Source: Jejudonia soesokkakensis
GTDB lineage: Bacteria; Bacteroidota; Bacteroidia; Flavobacteriales; Flavobacteriaceae
Assembly: GCF_042664795.1 (NCBI RefSeq)
Contig: NZ_JBHTBN010000002.1
Coordinates: forward strand, 1 to 64,000
Direction: 5' to 3'
Length of the DNA stretch: 64,000 nucleotides
Shown piece by piece: positions 15,345-23,728 of the stretch. Each line of letters opens with the position of its first letter. The first letter of the stretch is position 1. Under the pieces are notes generated by a model that worked only from the letters and a program-made list of their open reading frames with translations, was not told where the DNA came from and made no database searches. Both the position numbers and the translations under genes were made by a program.

Positions 15345-17303
15345 ATGAAAATAAATTTAAAAATGTTCCTCTTTTTCCTAACGGTGGGAGTCACATTGGC
15401 TAGTTGTGGTCAAGAGAAAAAGGACGTGTTAATGACAATAGATGGATCTCCAATCTATGCTTCAGAATTTAAAAGAGTTTATAAGAAAAATTTAGATTTA
15501 GTAAAAGATGAATCACAAAAATCTGTGGATGCATATCTTGATCTTTTTATTGACTATAAACTTAAAGTAGCAGCTGCTTATAGTGAAAATCTACATGAAA
15601 AAAGCTCTTTCAAAATCGATTTTGAAAAATATGAAGAGCAGTTATCAAGGGATTATATTTATGAAGATAAGGTAACTGAAGAAATTGTAAAAGAAGCTTA
15701 CGATAGAAGTATGTATGAAATCGAAGCATCTCATATATTGTTGTTGCTTGATTATACAGCTACTCCTCAAGACACACTTGAAGCTTACAATAAAATTAAG
15801 AATATACGACAAGAAGCTTTAGATGGAAAAGATTTTAAAACATTAGTTAAAAAGTATACAGAAGAACCGGGAGGAGCAGAAAGAGAAGGGTATTTAGGTT
15901 ATTTTAGTGCATTTGCAATGGTATATCCTTTTGAGTCTGCAGCATATGCTACAAAAGTTGGAGAGTTTTCAGAGATTGTAAGAACCCAGTTTGGGTATCA
16001 TATCTTAAAAGTAACCGATAAAAGGAAACGGTTACCTACCATAAAAGTATCTCACATCATGGTTGCTATAAAGGGAGATAGTACAGGAGTGAAATCTGAA
16101 AAAAAAATTAAAGAGATCAATGAACTTTTAGAGCAGGGAGAATCTTTTGAGAGTCTGGCAAAACAATTTTCTACAGATAAAGCTTCTGCAAAAAATGGAG
16201 GGGAACTTAAACCTTTTAGAAAGGGGATGTTGCGCGCTCCAAAGTTTGAAGAAGTTGCTTATTCTCTAAGTAAAAAGGGAGAGCTCTCTGCTCCATTTAA
16301 AAGTTCTTTTGGATGGCATATCATACAATTTGATAGTGTACTGCCAGATCCTTCTTTTGAACAACAGAAAGCTGAGTTGCAAGAAAAAGTTAGAAGTGGA
16401 GATCGCTCAAAAATTATTGTATCAACTACGCTGCAAAAGATAAAAGATCAGTTTGGGTTTTCAAAAAAGAATGACTACATGCCTATTTTCCTTGAATATT
16501 TAGGCGATTCTATACAGAATAGAAGAAAACAATTTAGACCTTTTCCAGCTTCCGAAGAAAAAGCACTTTTTAGTATTGGGGATAGAACTGTTAATTTTTC
16601 TGATTTCGACACCTATATTAAAACGAATAAATTACGGTATAAAATTCTTAAAACACCTGTAGAAACTCTTACAAACCTTTATGATGAATTTGAAACTAAG
16701 GAAGTAAAACGTTATTTTAAAAATAATCTCGAGAATACGAATGAGGAGTATGCCGGTGTTATTAGTGAATACAGAGATGGATTGCTTATTTTTGATGTAA
16801 TGAATCAAAATGTCTGGACTAAAGCTAAAAACGATACTATTGGTCTGGAAAATTACTATAATACACATATTGACGAATATCAATGGAAACAACGTGTTAA
16901 TGCGACAATCGTCTCCAGTAGGTCAAAAGACATCGCTCAGGAAGTTATTACGCTTTTCGAAAGTAATATGGCTATTGAAGAAATAAAAGCAGCACTAGCA
17001 AAACAAAATAGTGTCATTGTTGTTACAGAAGGCTTGTTTGAAGTAGACTCAAAAGAATTGCCAGAAAATTTTAAAGTTTCTCAAGGGGTTTCAAACATAT
17101 ATGCTGTTGAGGATTCTTTTGTAGTGGTAAAAGTTAATGATATTGTGGTACCTTCAGCGAAAGAAATTGATTTGGTAAAGGGAAGAGTAATCAATGCTTA
17201 CCAAAATGAACTGGAAAAGAAATGGTTAACATCACTACGCGAAAAATATTCCGTAGAAATTAATGATAAAACATTAAAAAAAATCAAGAAAGACCTAAAG
17301 TAA
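15345..17303 (+). CDS. Lipoprotein PpiC-type peptidyl-prolyl isomerase with two parvulin domains
   Basis: From ATG 15345 the product is 652 aa with a lipobox (TLASC near residue 20). An N-terminal SurA-like helical region (KDVLMTIDGSPIYASEFKRVY) is followed by two parvulin domains at about residues 120-230 and 235-345; the starts of each are EASHILLLLDY and KVSHIMVAIKGD, and the ends FGYHILKVTDKR and FGWHIIQFDS. The C-terminal third is unlike known folds by eye. It should help fold or ferry outer-membrane or T9SS proteins in the periplasm. It is the first gene of a four-gene operon. ATGs at 15330 and 15363 are also possible; 15345 fits the promoter and lipoprotein signal best. Confidence 0.85.
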   Translation: MKINLKMFLFFLTVGVTLASCGQEKKDVLMTIDGSPIYASEFKRVYKKNLDLVKDESQKSVDAYLDLFIDYKLKVAAAYSENLHEKSSFKIDFEKYEEQLSRDYIYEDKVTEEIVKEAYDRSMYEIEASHILLLLDYTATPQDTLEAYNKIKNIRQEALDGKDFKTLVKKYTEEPGGAEREGYLGYFSAFAMVYPFESAAYATKVGEFSEIVRTQFGYHILKVTDKRKRLPTIKVSHIMVAIKGDSTGVKSEKKIKEINELLEQGESFESLAKQFSTDKASAKNGGELKPFRKGMLRAPKFEEVAYSLSKKGELSAPFKSSFGWHIIQFDSVLPDPSFEQQKAELQEKVRSGDRSKIIVSTTLQKIKDQFGFSKKNDYMPIFLEYLGDSIQNRRKQFRPFPASEEKALFSIGDRTVNFSDFDTYIKTNKLRYKILKTPVETLTNLYDEFETKEVKRYFKNNLENTNEEYAGVISEYRDGLLIFDVMNQNVWTKAKNDTIGLENYYNTHIDEYQWKQRVNATIVSSRSKDIAQEVITLFESNMAIEEIKAALAKQNSVIVVTEGLFEVDSKELPENFKVSQGVSNIYAVEDSFVVVKVNDIVVPSAKEIDLVKGRVINAYQNELEKKWLTSLREKYSVEINDKTLKKIKKDLK

Positions 17304-17304
17304 G

Positions 17305-18150
17305 ATGTATAAATTTTTTTACATACTGTTGCTTATAGTACTCTTTACGTCTTGCGATTATTTCAAAACCAATTCGTCTCAGGTTCCAGTAGCTCGTGTC
17401 AATAAAAGTTATTTATATCAAGAAGATATAAAAGCACTCATTTCTGAGAATACTTCAAAAGAGGATAGCGCCCTTATCGTAAACAGTTATATAAATCGAT
17501 GGGCGACTCAACAATTGTTATTAGATCAAGCTAAAATTAATCTTTCTGAAGAACAACAAAGAACATACGAACGATTAATTCAAGAATATAAAAACGGGCT
17601 GTATACAGAAGCTTATAAAAATAAAATCGTATCTCGCCAACTAGATACAACTGTTTCACAAATTGAACTTGAAAGCTATTATGAATTAAATAAGGAGAAC
17701 TTTAAATTGAACGATGAATTGCTTAAGATTCGTTATATTCATATGCCAACAGATTATAATGAAGTAGCTGTAACAAAGCAAAAATTTAATCGTTTTAATG
17801 AAGAGGATCAAAAAGACTTAGAGGCACAAACCTTTAAATTCACATCATATAATTTTAATGATTCGATCTGGGTCAAGAAAGAAAACCTTTTGAAGGTCAT
17901 GCCTGTTTTAAGTACTAAAAAAGAGGTCTTATTAAATAAATCAAATAATTTGCAATTACAGGATTCCTTAGGACTATATTTGCTCGCTGTTGAGGACGTA
18001 TTGAAAACTAATGACATTGCACCGCTTCCATTTGTGAAGCCTACGGTGCAACAAATTATTTTAAATAAACGTAAACTAGAGTTGGTTAAGAAACTCGAAA
18101 AAGATATTACTAAAGATGCTATTAAAAATAACACATTTGAAATCTATTAA
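17305..18150 (+). CDS. SurA-like periplasmic chaperone lipoprotein without a clear parvulin domain
   Basis: A 281-aa protein with a lipoprotein signal (lipobox FTSC, Cys near 17), a SurA-N-like segment (VARVNKSYLYQEDIKALI; INRWATQQLLLDQA) and a long helical region. A central part (LKIRYIHMPTDYNEVAV) sits where a parvulin domain would be but lacks the GGxxG and FGYH hallmarks. It starts 1 nt after the previous stop and overlaps the next gene. It likely acts as a chaperone beside its two neighbours. Confidence 0.72.
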   Translation: MYKFFYILLLIVLFTSCDYFKTNSSQVPVARVNKSYLYQEDIKALISENTSKEDSALIVNSYINRWATQQLLLDQAKINLSEEQQRTYERLIQEYKNGLYTEAYKNKIVSRQLDTTVSQIELESYYELNKENFKLNDELLKIRYIHMPTDYNEVAVTKQKFNRFNEEDQKDLEAQTFKFTSYNFNDSIWVKKENLLKVMPVLSTKKEVLLNKSNNLQLQDSLGLYLLAVEDVLKTNDIAPLPFVKPTVQQIILNKRKLELVKKLEKDITKDAIKNNTFEIY

Positions 18151-19582
18151 ATTTACTGTGATACTCATTTTTATGATGAGTCTCACTACATTCCACGCAC
18201 AAGAAGTAGTTGTTGTAGACAGTACAGGTGTCGCCCAAGAAAATAATGAGGTGCTTACGACCTCAATAGTCAAAGATACAATTAAAGTTCCTTTTAAAAG
18301 ATTTAAAGCCGAAGGCGTGACTGCTGTAGTAGGGGATTATGTAGTGCTTGATAGCGATATTGATAAAAGCTATCTTGAATTACAACAACAAGGTATAGGT
18401 GTTGAAGATATTACTAGATGTCAGTTATTAGGAAAACTTCTTGAAGACAAATTATATGCGCATCACGCAAAACAGGACAGTATAGTTGTTTCTGAAGCAG
18501 AAATTACAAGCCAGGTAGATCAACAAATACAATATATGGTAAGTGAACTTGGTTCTGAAGATAAGGTTGCAAAATACTATCGTAAAGATAATATAGCAGA
18601 ATTAAAAACTGAACTATATACCGTAAACCGTACGCTAAAACTTGCCAGCGAAATGCAGCGAGCTGTAATTGAAAAAGTTGAGGTTACTCCCGAAGAAACC
18701 AGTCAGTTCTTTTACTCTATTCCTGAAGAGGATAGGCCTGTATTTAGTGCAGAGGTTGAAGTTGCGCAAATTGTCATTGAACCTGAAGTAAATGAAGAAG
18801 CACGCCAAGGTGTTATTGAGAGACTAAATAGTATTCGTGAAGATATTGTTGACAATGGTTCCAGTTTTGCTACCAAAGCAGTATTGTACTCTAAAGATGG
18901 TACAGCGCAAAAAGGGGGATTGATTGAAGGTATCCAACGAAATTCACCGCTTGCTAAAGAATTTAAAGACCAAGCATTTTCTCTACTAGAGGGTGAAGTT
19001 AGTGAACCTTTTGAAACAGAATTTGGATTCCATATTTTAACGGTTGATAAGATTAGAGGACAAGAAGTGGATGTTCGACATATTATTCTTTTTCCTGAAT
19101 TATCTCAGGATGTTATCGATGCTGCCAGAGCAGAAATTGACGATTTGCGTGAAAAAATTGTAAATGGCGAAATTACCTTTGAAGAAGCTGCTAAAAAATA
19201 TTCAGACGAAACAGAAACTAAAAATAATGGCGGACAATTAGTAAATCCAGTTACTGGTGATACTCGATTTGACCTTACAAAAATGGATCCTACATTAAGC
19301 GCACAAGTTTACAATCTCGAAAACGGAGAGGTTTCTAAAGTATATAATGATCGTGATTATACTGGAAAAAGTAAATTTAAAATACTTACCGTAACAAATA
19401 AATACGATGAGCACAAAGCGGATTATGCAAAAGATTATGAAAAAATTAAGGCGTTGGCCTTAAAAGAGAAACAGATACGAGAAATTGAAATATGGCAGGA
19501 TAAAAAAATTAAGGAAACTTATGTAAATGTCAATGAAGATTATTTAGATTGCGATTTCTCTAGTAACTGGATCAAAAAATAA
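18116..19582 (+). CDS. SurA-like periplasmic peptidyl-prolyl isomerase
   Basis: A 488-aa protein. After a signal peptide (IKFTVILIFMMSLTTFHAQ) comes a SurA N-terminal region (FKAEGVTAVVGDYVVLDSDI; LLGKLLEDKLYAHHAKQDSI), then two parvulin domains at about residues 215-320 and 325-440 (GTAQKGGLIEG; FGFHILTVDKIRG; VDVRHIILFPEL; NNGGQLVNP). This is close to the classical SurA plan. The ATG at 18116 overlaps the previous gene by 35 nt; later starts (TTG 18138) cannot be excluded. It belongs to the same operon as its two upstream homologues. Confidence 0.88.
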   Translation: MLLKITHLKSIKFTVILIFMMSLTTFHAQEVVVVDSTGVAQENNEVLTTSIVKDTIKVPFKRFKAEGVTAVVGDYVVLDSDIDKSYLELQQQGIGVEDITRCQLLGKLLEDKLYAHHAKQDSIVVSEAEITSQVDQQIQYMVSELGSEDKVAKYYRKDNIAELKTELYTVNRTLKLASEMQRAVIEKVEVTPEETSQFFYSIPEEDRPVFSAEVEVAQIVIEPEVNEEARQGVIERLNSIREDIVDNGSSFATKAVLYSKDGTAQKGGLIEGIQRNSPLAKEFKDQAFSLLEGEVSEPFETEFGFHILTVDKIRGQEVDVRHIILFPELSQDVIDAARAEIDDLREKIVNGEITFEEAAKKYSDETETKNNGGQLVNPVTGDTRFDLTKMDPTLSAQVYNLENGEVSKVYNDRDYTGKSKFKILTVTNKYDEHKADYAKDYEKIKALALKEKQIREIEIWQDKKIKETYVNVNEDYLDCDFSSNWIKK

Positions 19583-19588
19583 GAGTAT

Positions 19589-20542
19589 ATGTCCGACGTA
19601 GCAGCAGTAGAACAATTAGTAAAAAAGTACGCAGCCTTAAAACAGGAAATTAAAAAGATCATTGTAGGACAAGATGCTGTTGTAGAAGAGGTCTTATTAT
19701 CTATTTTTTCTGGAGGTCATGCATTGTTAATTGGAGTTCCTGGATTGGCTAAGACATTACTTGTTAATACTATTGCTCAAACCCTCGGACTTCAGTTTAA
19801 GCGTATTCAATTTACGCCAGACTTAATGCCTAGCGATATATTGGGATCAGAGATACTGGATGAAAACAGAACGTTTAAATTTATAAAAGGACCTATTTTT
19901 GCCAATATAATTCTTGCAGATGAAATTAACCGTACGCCTCCAAAAACGCAGGCTGCGCTTCTGGAAGCAATGCAAGAGCGTGCAGTAACGGTAGCTGGAC
20001 ATCACTATAAGTTAGAGTTGCCCTATTTTGTGTTGGCGACGCAAAACCCAATTGAGCAGGAGGGAACTTATCCTTTACCTGAAGCACAGCTAGATCGTTT
20101 TATGTTTGCGGTAAACCTAGATTATCCTTCCTTTGCTGAAGAGGTTGATATTGTAAAAGCTACAACTACTGGCGAGTCGACACAAGTTAATGCATTATTT
20201 TCAGCACAAGAAATCATTGATTTTCAGCAATTAATCCGTAGAATCCCTGTAGCAGATAATGTGGTAGAATATGCGGTTACTTTGGTCGGAAAGACCCGTC
20301 CAAAAAGTCAGGCTGCTCCAGAGATTGTAAAAAATTATATCGATTGGGGTGCTGGTCCTCGTGCCTCCCAAAATCTTATTCTAGGTGCAAAAGCAAATGC
20401 GGCGCTCCACGGAAAGTTTTCTCCAGACATAGAAGATGTCCAAAAAGTTGCCACTGGAATCCTTCGCCACAGAATGATTAAAAATTATAAAGCAGAAGCT
20501 GAAGGCTTATCGATTGAAGAAATAATTAGAAGTCTGTTTTAG
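19589..20542 (+). CDS. MoxR-family AAA ATPase
   Basis: A 317-aa AAA+ protein with Walker A GVPGLAKT (residues 49-56), Walker B IILADEINR, the sensor segment LATQNPIEQEGTYPLPEAQLDRF (cited for its NPIEQEG core) and GAGPRASQNLILGAKA in the lid. MoxR proteins act as chaperone-like ATPases, usually with DUF58 and VWA-domain partners. Those partner genes do not follow here; the next gene is aconitase. It begins 6 nt after the last PPIase gene, so it is cotranscribed with the chaperones. Confidence 0.93.
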   Translation: MSDVAAVEQLVKKYAALKQEIKKIIVGQDAVVEEVLLSIFSGGHALLIGVPGLAKTLLVNTIAQTLGLQFKRIQFTPDLMPSDILGSEILDENRTFKFIKGPIFANIILADEINRTPPKTQAALLEAMQERAVTVAGHHYKLELPYFVLATQNPIEQEGTYPLPEAQLDRFMFAVNLDYPSFAEEVDIVKATTTGESTQVNALFSAQEIIDFQQLIRRIPVADNVVEYAVTLVGKTRPKSQAAPEIVKNYIDWGAGPRASQNLILGAKANAALHGKFSPDIEDVQKVATGILRHRMIKNYKAEAEGLSIEEIIRSLF

Positions 20543-20738
20543 ACTTTTTGTACGATCTGGCTCCAATTTTCTACAGAATAATGCGACACTCTATTTTTGA
20601 TTCAGTTTGAAATTCTCAAATTTCATTATCAAAAATTACGAATACTTAATTTTATTTGCTCAAAAACAATAAATTATTGAATTATACTCAGTAAAATTCG
20701 TTTTTGATTGTAAATTTTTAAAATATTTCTATTTTTTG

Positions 20739-20746
20739 TAAATTTG
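20739..20746 (+). promoter_or_regulatory. -7 box of aconitase
   Basis: TAAATTTG matches TAnnTTTG; the leader to ATG 20814 is about 60 nt. The rest of the 270-bp gap after the MoxR gene is AT-rich and shows nothing else clear. Confidence 0.5.
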
Positions 20747-20813
20747 CAATAATTAGAAAAGAAGCTACTATTGCTTCAGAAGAACTTCAGTAACACTAAA
20801 AAACACACCAATT

Positions 20814-23078
20814 ATGGCTTTCGATATTGATATGATTAAAGAGGTTTATGCTCGTATGGCAGAACGCGTAGATAAAGCGCGTGAAGTTGTAGGTAAGCCT
20901 TTAACTCTTTCAGAAAAAATACTTTACAATCATCTATGGGACGGAATGCCTACCAAAGCGTTCCGAAGAGGAAAAGATTATGTTGATTTTGCACCAGATC
21001 GTATCGCTTGTCAAGATGCTACGGCTCAAATGGCATTGCTTCAATTTATGCAAGCTGGTAAGAAAAAAGTTGCGGTGCCAACTACTGTGCACTGTGATCA
21101 CTTAATACAGGCAAAACAGGGAGCTGCGAAAGATCTTCAAAGAGCCAATGAAACAAGTAACGAAGTATTCGACTTCTTAGGTTCTGTGTCAAATAAATAC
21201 GGAATTGGTTTCTGGAAGCCTGGAGCAGGAATCATTCATCAAGTGGTTTTAGAAAATTATGCTTTCCCTGGCGGAATGATGATAGGAACCGATTCACACA
21301 CGGTAAATGCTGGCGGATTAGGAATGGTAGCTATAGGAGTAGGAGGAGCAGATGCGGTTGATGTAATGGCCGGAATGGCATGGGAGCTTAAATTTCCAAA
21401 ACTTATTGGAGTTAAATTAACCGGAGAATTGAGTGGCTGGACCGCTTCTAAAGATGTGATCTTAAAAGTGGCTGGAATCCTTACTGTAAAAGGAGGAACA
21501 GGAGCTATTGTAGAATATTTTGGACCTGGTGCTAAAAATTTATCATGTACTGGAAAAGGAACTATCTGTAATATGGGGGCTGAAATTGGAGCTACTACAT
21601 CAACATTTGGTTATGACGATTCTATGGAACGCTTCCTAAGAGCGACAGACCGTTCAGATATTGCAGATGAAGCAAATAAAGTGCGAGAACACTTAACAGG
21701 AGATGCAGAGGTCTACGAAAATCCAGAGCAGTACTTTGATCAAGTCATTGAAATCAACCTTTCAGAATTAAGACCACATTTAAATGGTCCTTTTACACCA
21801 GATCTGGCAACACCTGTAGGACAACTAGGAGAAAAAGCCAAGAAAAATGATTGGCCAATTAAAGTTGATTGGGGATTAATAGGGTCATGTACGAATTCTT
21901 CTTACGAGGATTTGACAAGAGCTGCTTCGATCGCGCAACAAGCAATTGATAAAAAATTAAAGCCTAAGAGTGATTTCGGTATAAATCCGGGTAGTGAACA
22001 AATTCGATTTACAGCAGAGCGTGACGGACTGTTACAAGTTTTTGAAAATCTAGGGGCAACCATCTTTACAAATGCCTGCGGACCCTGTATTGGTCAGTGG
22101 GATCGAAGTGATGCACAAGGTGACCGAAAAAACACCATCGTACATTCTTTTAACCGAAACTTCTCAAAACGCGCCGATGGAAACCCAAATACGCATGCCT
22201 TTGTAGGATCACCAGAAATGGTAGCAGCAATTGCAATTTCTGGTAGATTGGATTTCGATCCTATGAACGATACGCTGCTAAATGAAGAGGGTGAGCAGGT
22301 CAAATTAGATATGCCTAAAGGAATCGAACTACCACCTAAAGGTTTCGATGTGGAAGACAATGGCTATGTCGCACCGCCAGAAGACGGTAGCAATGTAGAA
22401 GTTAAAGTAGCTGAGGATAGTGAGCGTTTAGAATTATTAACTCCGTTTGAACCGATCAAGGACAGCGAAATGCAAGGCATGAAGTTGTTGATTAAAGCAT
22501 TTGGGAAATGTACAACAGATCATATTTCAATGGCAGGACCCTGGTTGCGTTTTAGAGGACACCTAGATAATATCTCTAACAACTGTTTAATTGGCGCTGT
22601 AAATGCTTATAACAAGAAGACAAACTTTGTTAAAAATCAGTTAGATGGTGAATATGGAGGTGTGCCAGATACTCAACGTGAATATAAAAAGGCAGGTATT
22701 AAGACAATTGTCGTTGGAGATCATAATTACGGAGAAGGTTCTTCGCGGGAACATGCTGCCATGGAACCACGTCATTTGGGGGTTGCCGCAGTATTGGTAA
22801 AATCTTTTGCACGTATCCATGAAACAAACCTTAAAAAGCAAGGGATGCTAGGATTGACGTTTGCAAATGAAGCAGATTATGATTTAATCCAGGAAGATGA
22901 TACTTTCAACTTTATTGACATTGCCGATTTTGCTCCTGAAAAACCATTAACAATAGAAATTGTTCATGCAGACGGCAGTAAGGATACTATTAAAGCAAAT
23001 CATACTTATAACGATGCTCAAATAGCGTGGTATCGTGAAGGATCTGCGCTTAATATGATTAAAAAACAGAATGCATAA
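20814..23078 (+). CDS. acn: Aconitate hydratase
   Basis: Aconitase interconverts citrate and isocitrate in the TCA cycle. The 754-aa protein follows the mitochondrial-type plan in length and order. The [4Fe-4S] cysteines are C359 (GSCTNSSYEDL), C422 and C425 (NACGPCIGQWDR). Other blocks: GTDSHTVNAGGLGM, the linker with proline-rich residues near 505-520, and the swivel domain with GDHNYGEGSSREHAAMEPR carrying the active-site Ser and Arg. A single gene with a strong terminator. Confidence 0.96.
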   Translation: MAFDIDMIKEVYARMAERVDKAREVVGKPLTLSEKILYNHLWDGMPTKAFRRGKDYVDFAPDRIACQDATAQMALLQFMQAGKKKVAVPTTVHCDHLIQAKQGAAKDLQRANETSNEVFDFLGSVSNKYGIGFWKPGAGIIHQVVLENYAFPGGMMIGTDSHTVNAGGLGMVAIGVGGADAVDVMAGMAWELKFPKLIGVKLTGELSGWTASKDVILKVAGILTVKGGTGAIVEYFGPGAKNLSCTGKGTICNMGAEIGATTSTFGYDDSMERFLRATDRSDIADEANKVREHLTGDAEVYENPEQYFDQVIEINLSELRPHLNGPFTPDLATPVGQLGEKAKKNDWPIKVDWGLIGSCTNSSYEDLTRAASIAQQAIDKKLKPKSDFGINPGSEQIRFTAERDGLLQVFENLGATIFTNACGPCIGQWDRSDAQGDRKNTIVHSFNRNFSKRADGNPNTHAFVGSPEMVAAIAISGRLDFDPMNDTLLNEEGEQVKLDMPKGIELPPKGFDVEDNGYVAPPEDGSNVEVKVAEDSERLELLTPFEPIKDSEMQGMKLLIKAFGKCTTDHISMAGPWLRFRGHLDNISNNCLIGAVNAYNKKTNFVKNQLDGEYGGVPDTQREYKKAGIKTIVVGDHNYGEGSSREHAAMEPRHLGVAAVLVKSFARIHETNLKKQGMLGLTFANEADYDLIQEDDTFNFIDIADFAPEKPLTIEIVHADGSKDTIKANHTYNDAQIAWYREGSALNMIKKQNA

Positions 23079-23097
23079 ATTCTAATTATTTTAAACT

Positions 23098-23131
23098 AAA
23101 AAGACCTTCAATTTTTTGAAGGTCTTTTTTT
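23098..23131 (+). terminator. Terminator after aconitase
   Basis: AAAAGACCTTCAA pairs with TTGAAGGTCTTTT and runs into a T tract. Confidence 0.88.
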
Positions 23132-23164
23132 AATAATACTTTTCTTGATATTGTATTTTGAAGT

Positions 23165-23728
23165 ATGAAAAATTTTTTTCACAAAAATTGGAGCAATATT
23201 CTGTTTTTTGGAATCATAGTTTTATTAATTTTTCCGCAAACTAGAGTCCCAATTCAGGTATTTGTGACAAGATTAATTTCTTTTAGTCCTTCGGAAACTG
23301 CTCAAGAAGATCAACAGCTAATAAATTCCTTGGATTGGTCGCTTGTCACAATCGAAGGTGAGTCAATTAACCTAGCTTCTTCTGAAGGAAATGTAATCCT
23401 TATCAACCTTTGGGCAACCTGGTGTCCTCCCTGTATTGCAGAGATGCCTTCTTTACAGAACTTATATAATGATTATAAATATTCGGTTGATTTTTATTTT
23501 CCTTCTTCCGAAGAAAAAGAAATTCTGCAAATGTTTCTTCAGAAAAAAGGGTACACCTTTCCTGTGTATCGATTTAATGAACAGCCTCCATTGCAGTTAC
23601 AAAGTCAGAGCATTCCTGCGACCTTTGTCATTTCAAAAAAAGGAGAAATCGTCATTAAAAAAATAGGACCCGCTGACTGGGATTCAGAAAAAGTAAGAGG
23701 AATTCTAGACCGCTTAGTTGCAGAGTAA
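23165..23728 (+). CDS. Membrane-anchored TlpA-like thioredoxin
   Basis: A 187-aa protein with one N-terminal membrane helix (about residues 9-27) and a periplasmic thioredoxin fold. The active site WCPPC is at residues 86-90 in NLWATWCPPCIAEMPSL, the cis-Pro is in SIPATFVISKKG. TlpA/ResA proteins reduce disulfides outside the membrane, for instance in cytochrome c maturation. Its stop codon abuts the stop of the convergent recG with no base between. Confidence 0.88.
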   Translation: MKNFFHKNWSNILFFGIIVLLIFPQTRVPIQVFVTRLISFSPSETAQEDQQLINSLDWSLVTIEGESINLASSEGNVILINLWATWCPPCIAEMPSLQNLYNDYKYSVDFYFPSSEEKEILQMFLQKKGYTFPVYRFNEQPPLQLQSQSIPATFVISKKGEIVIKKIGPADWDSEKVRGILDRLVAE

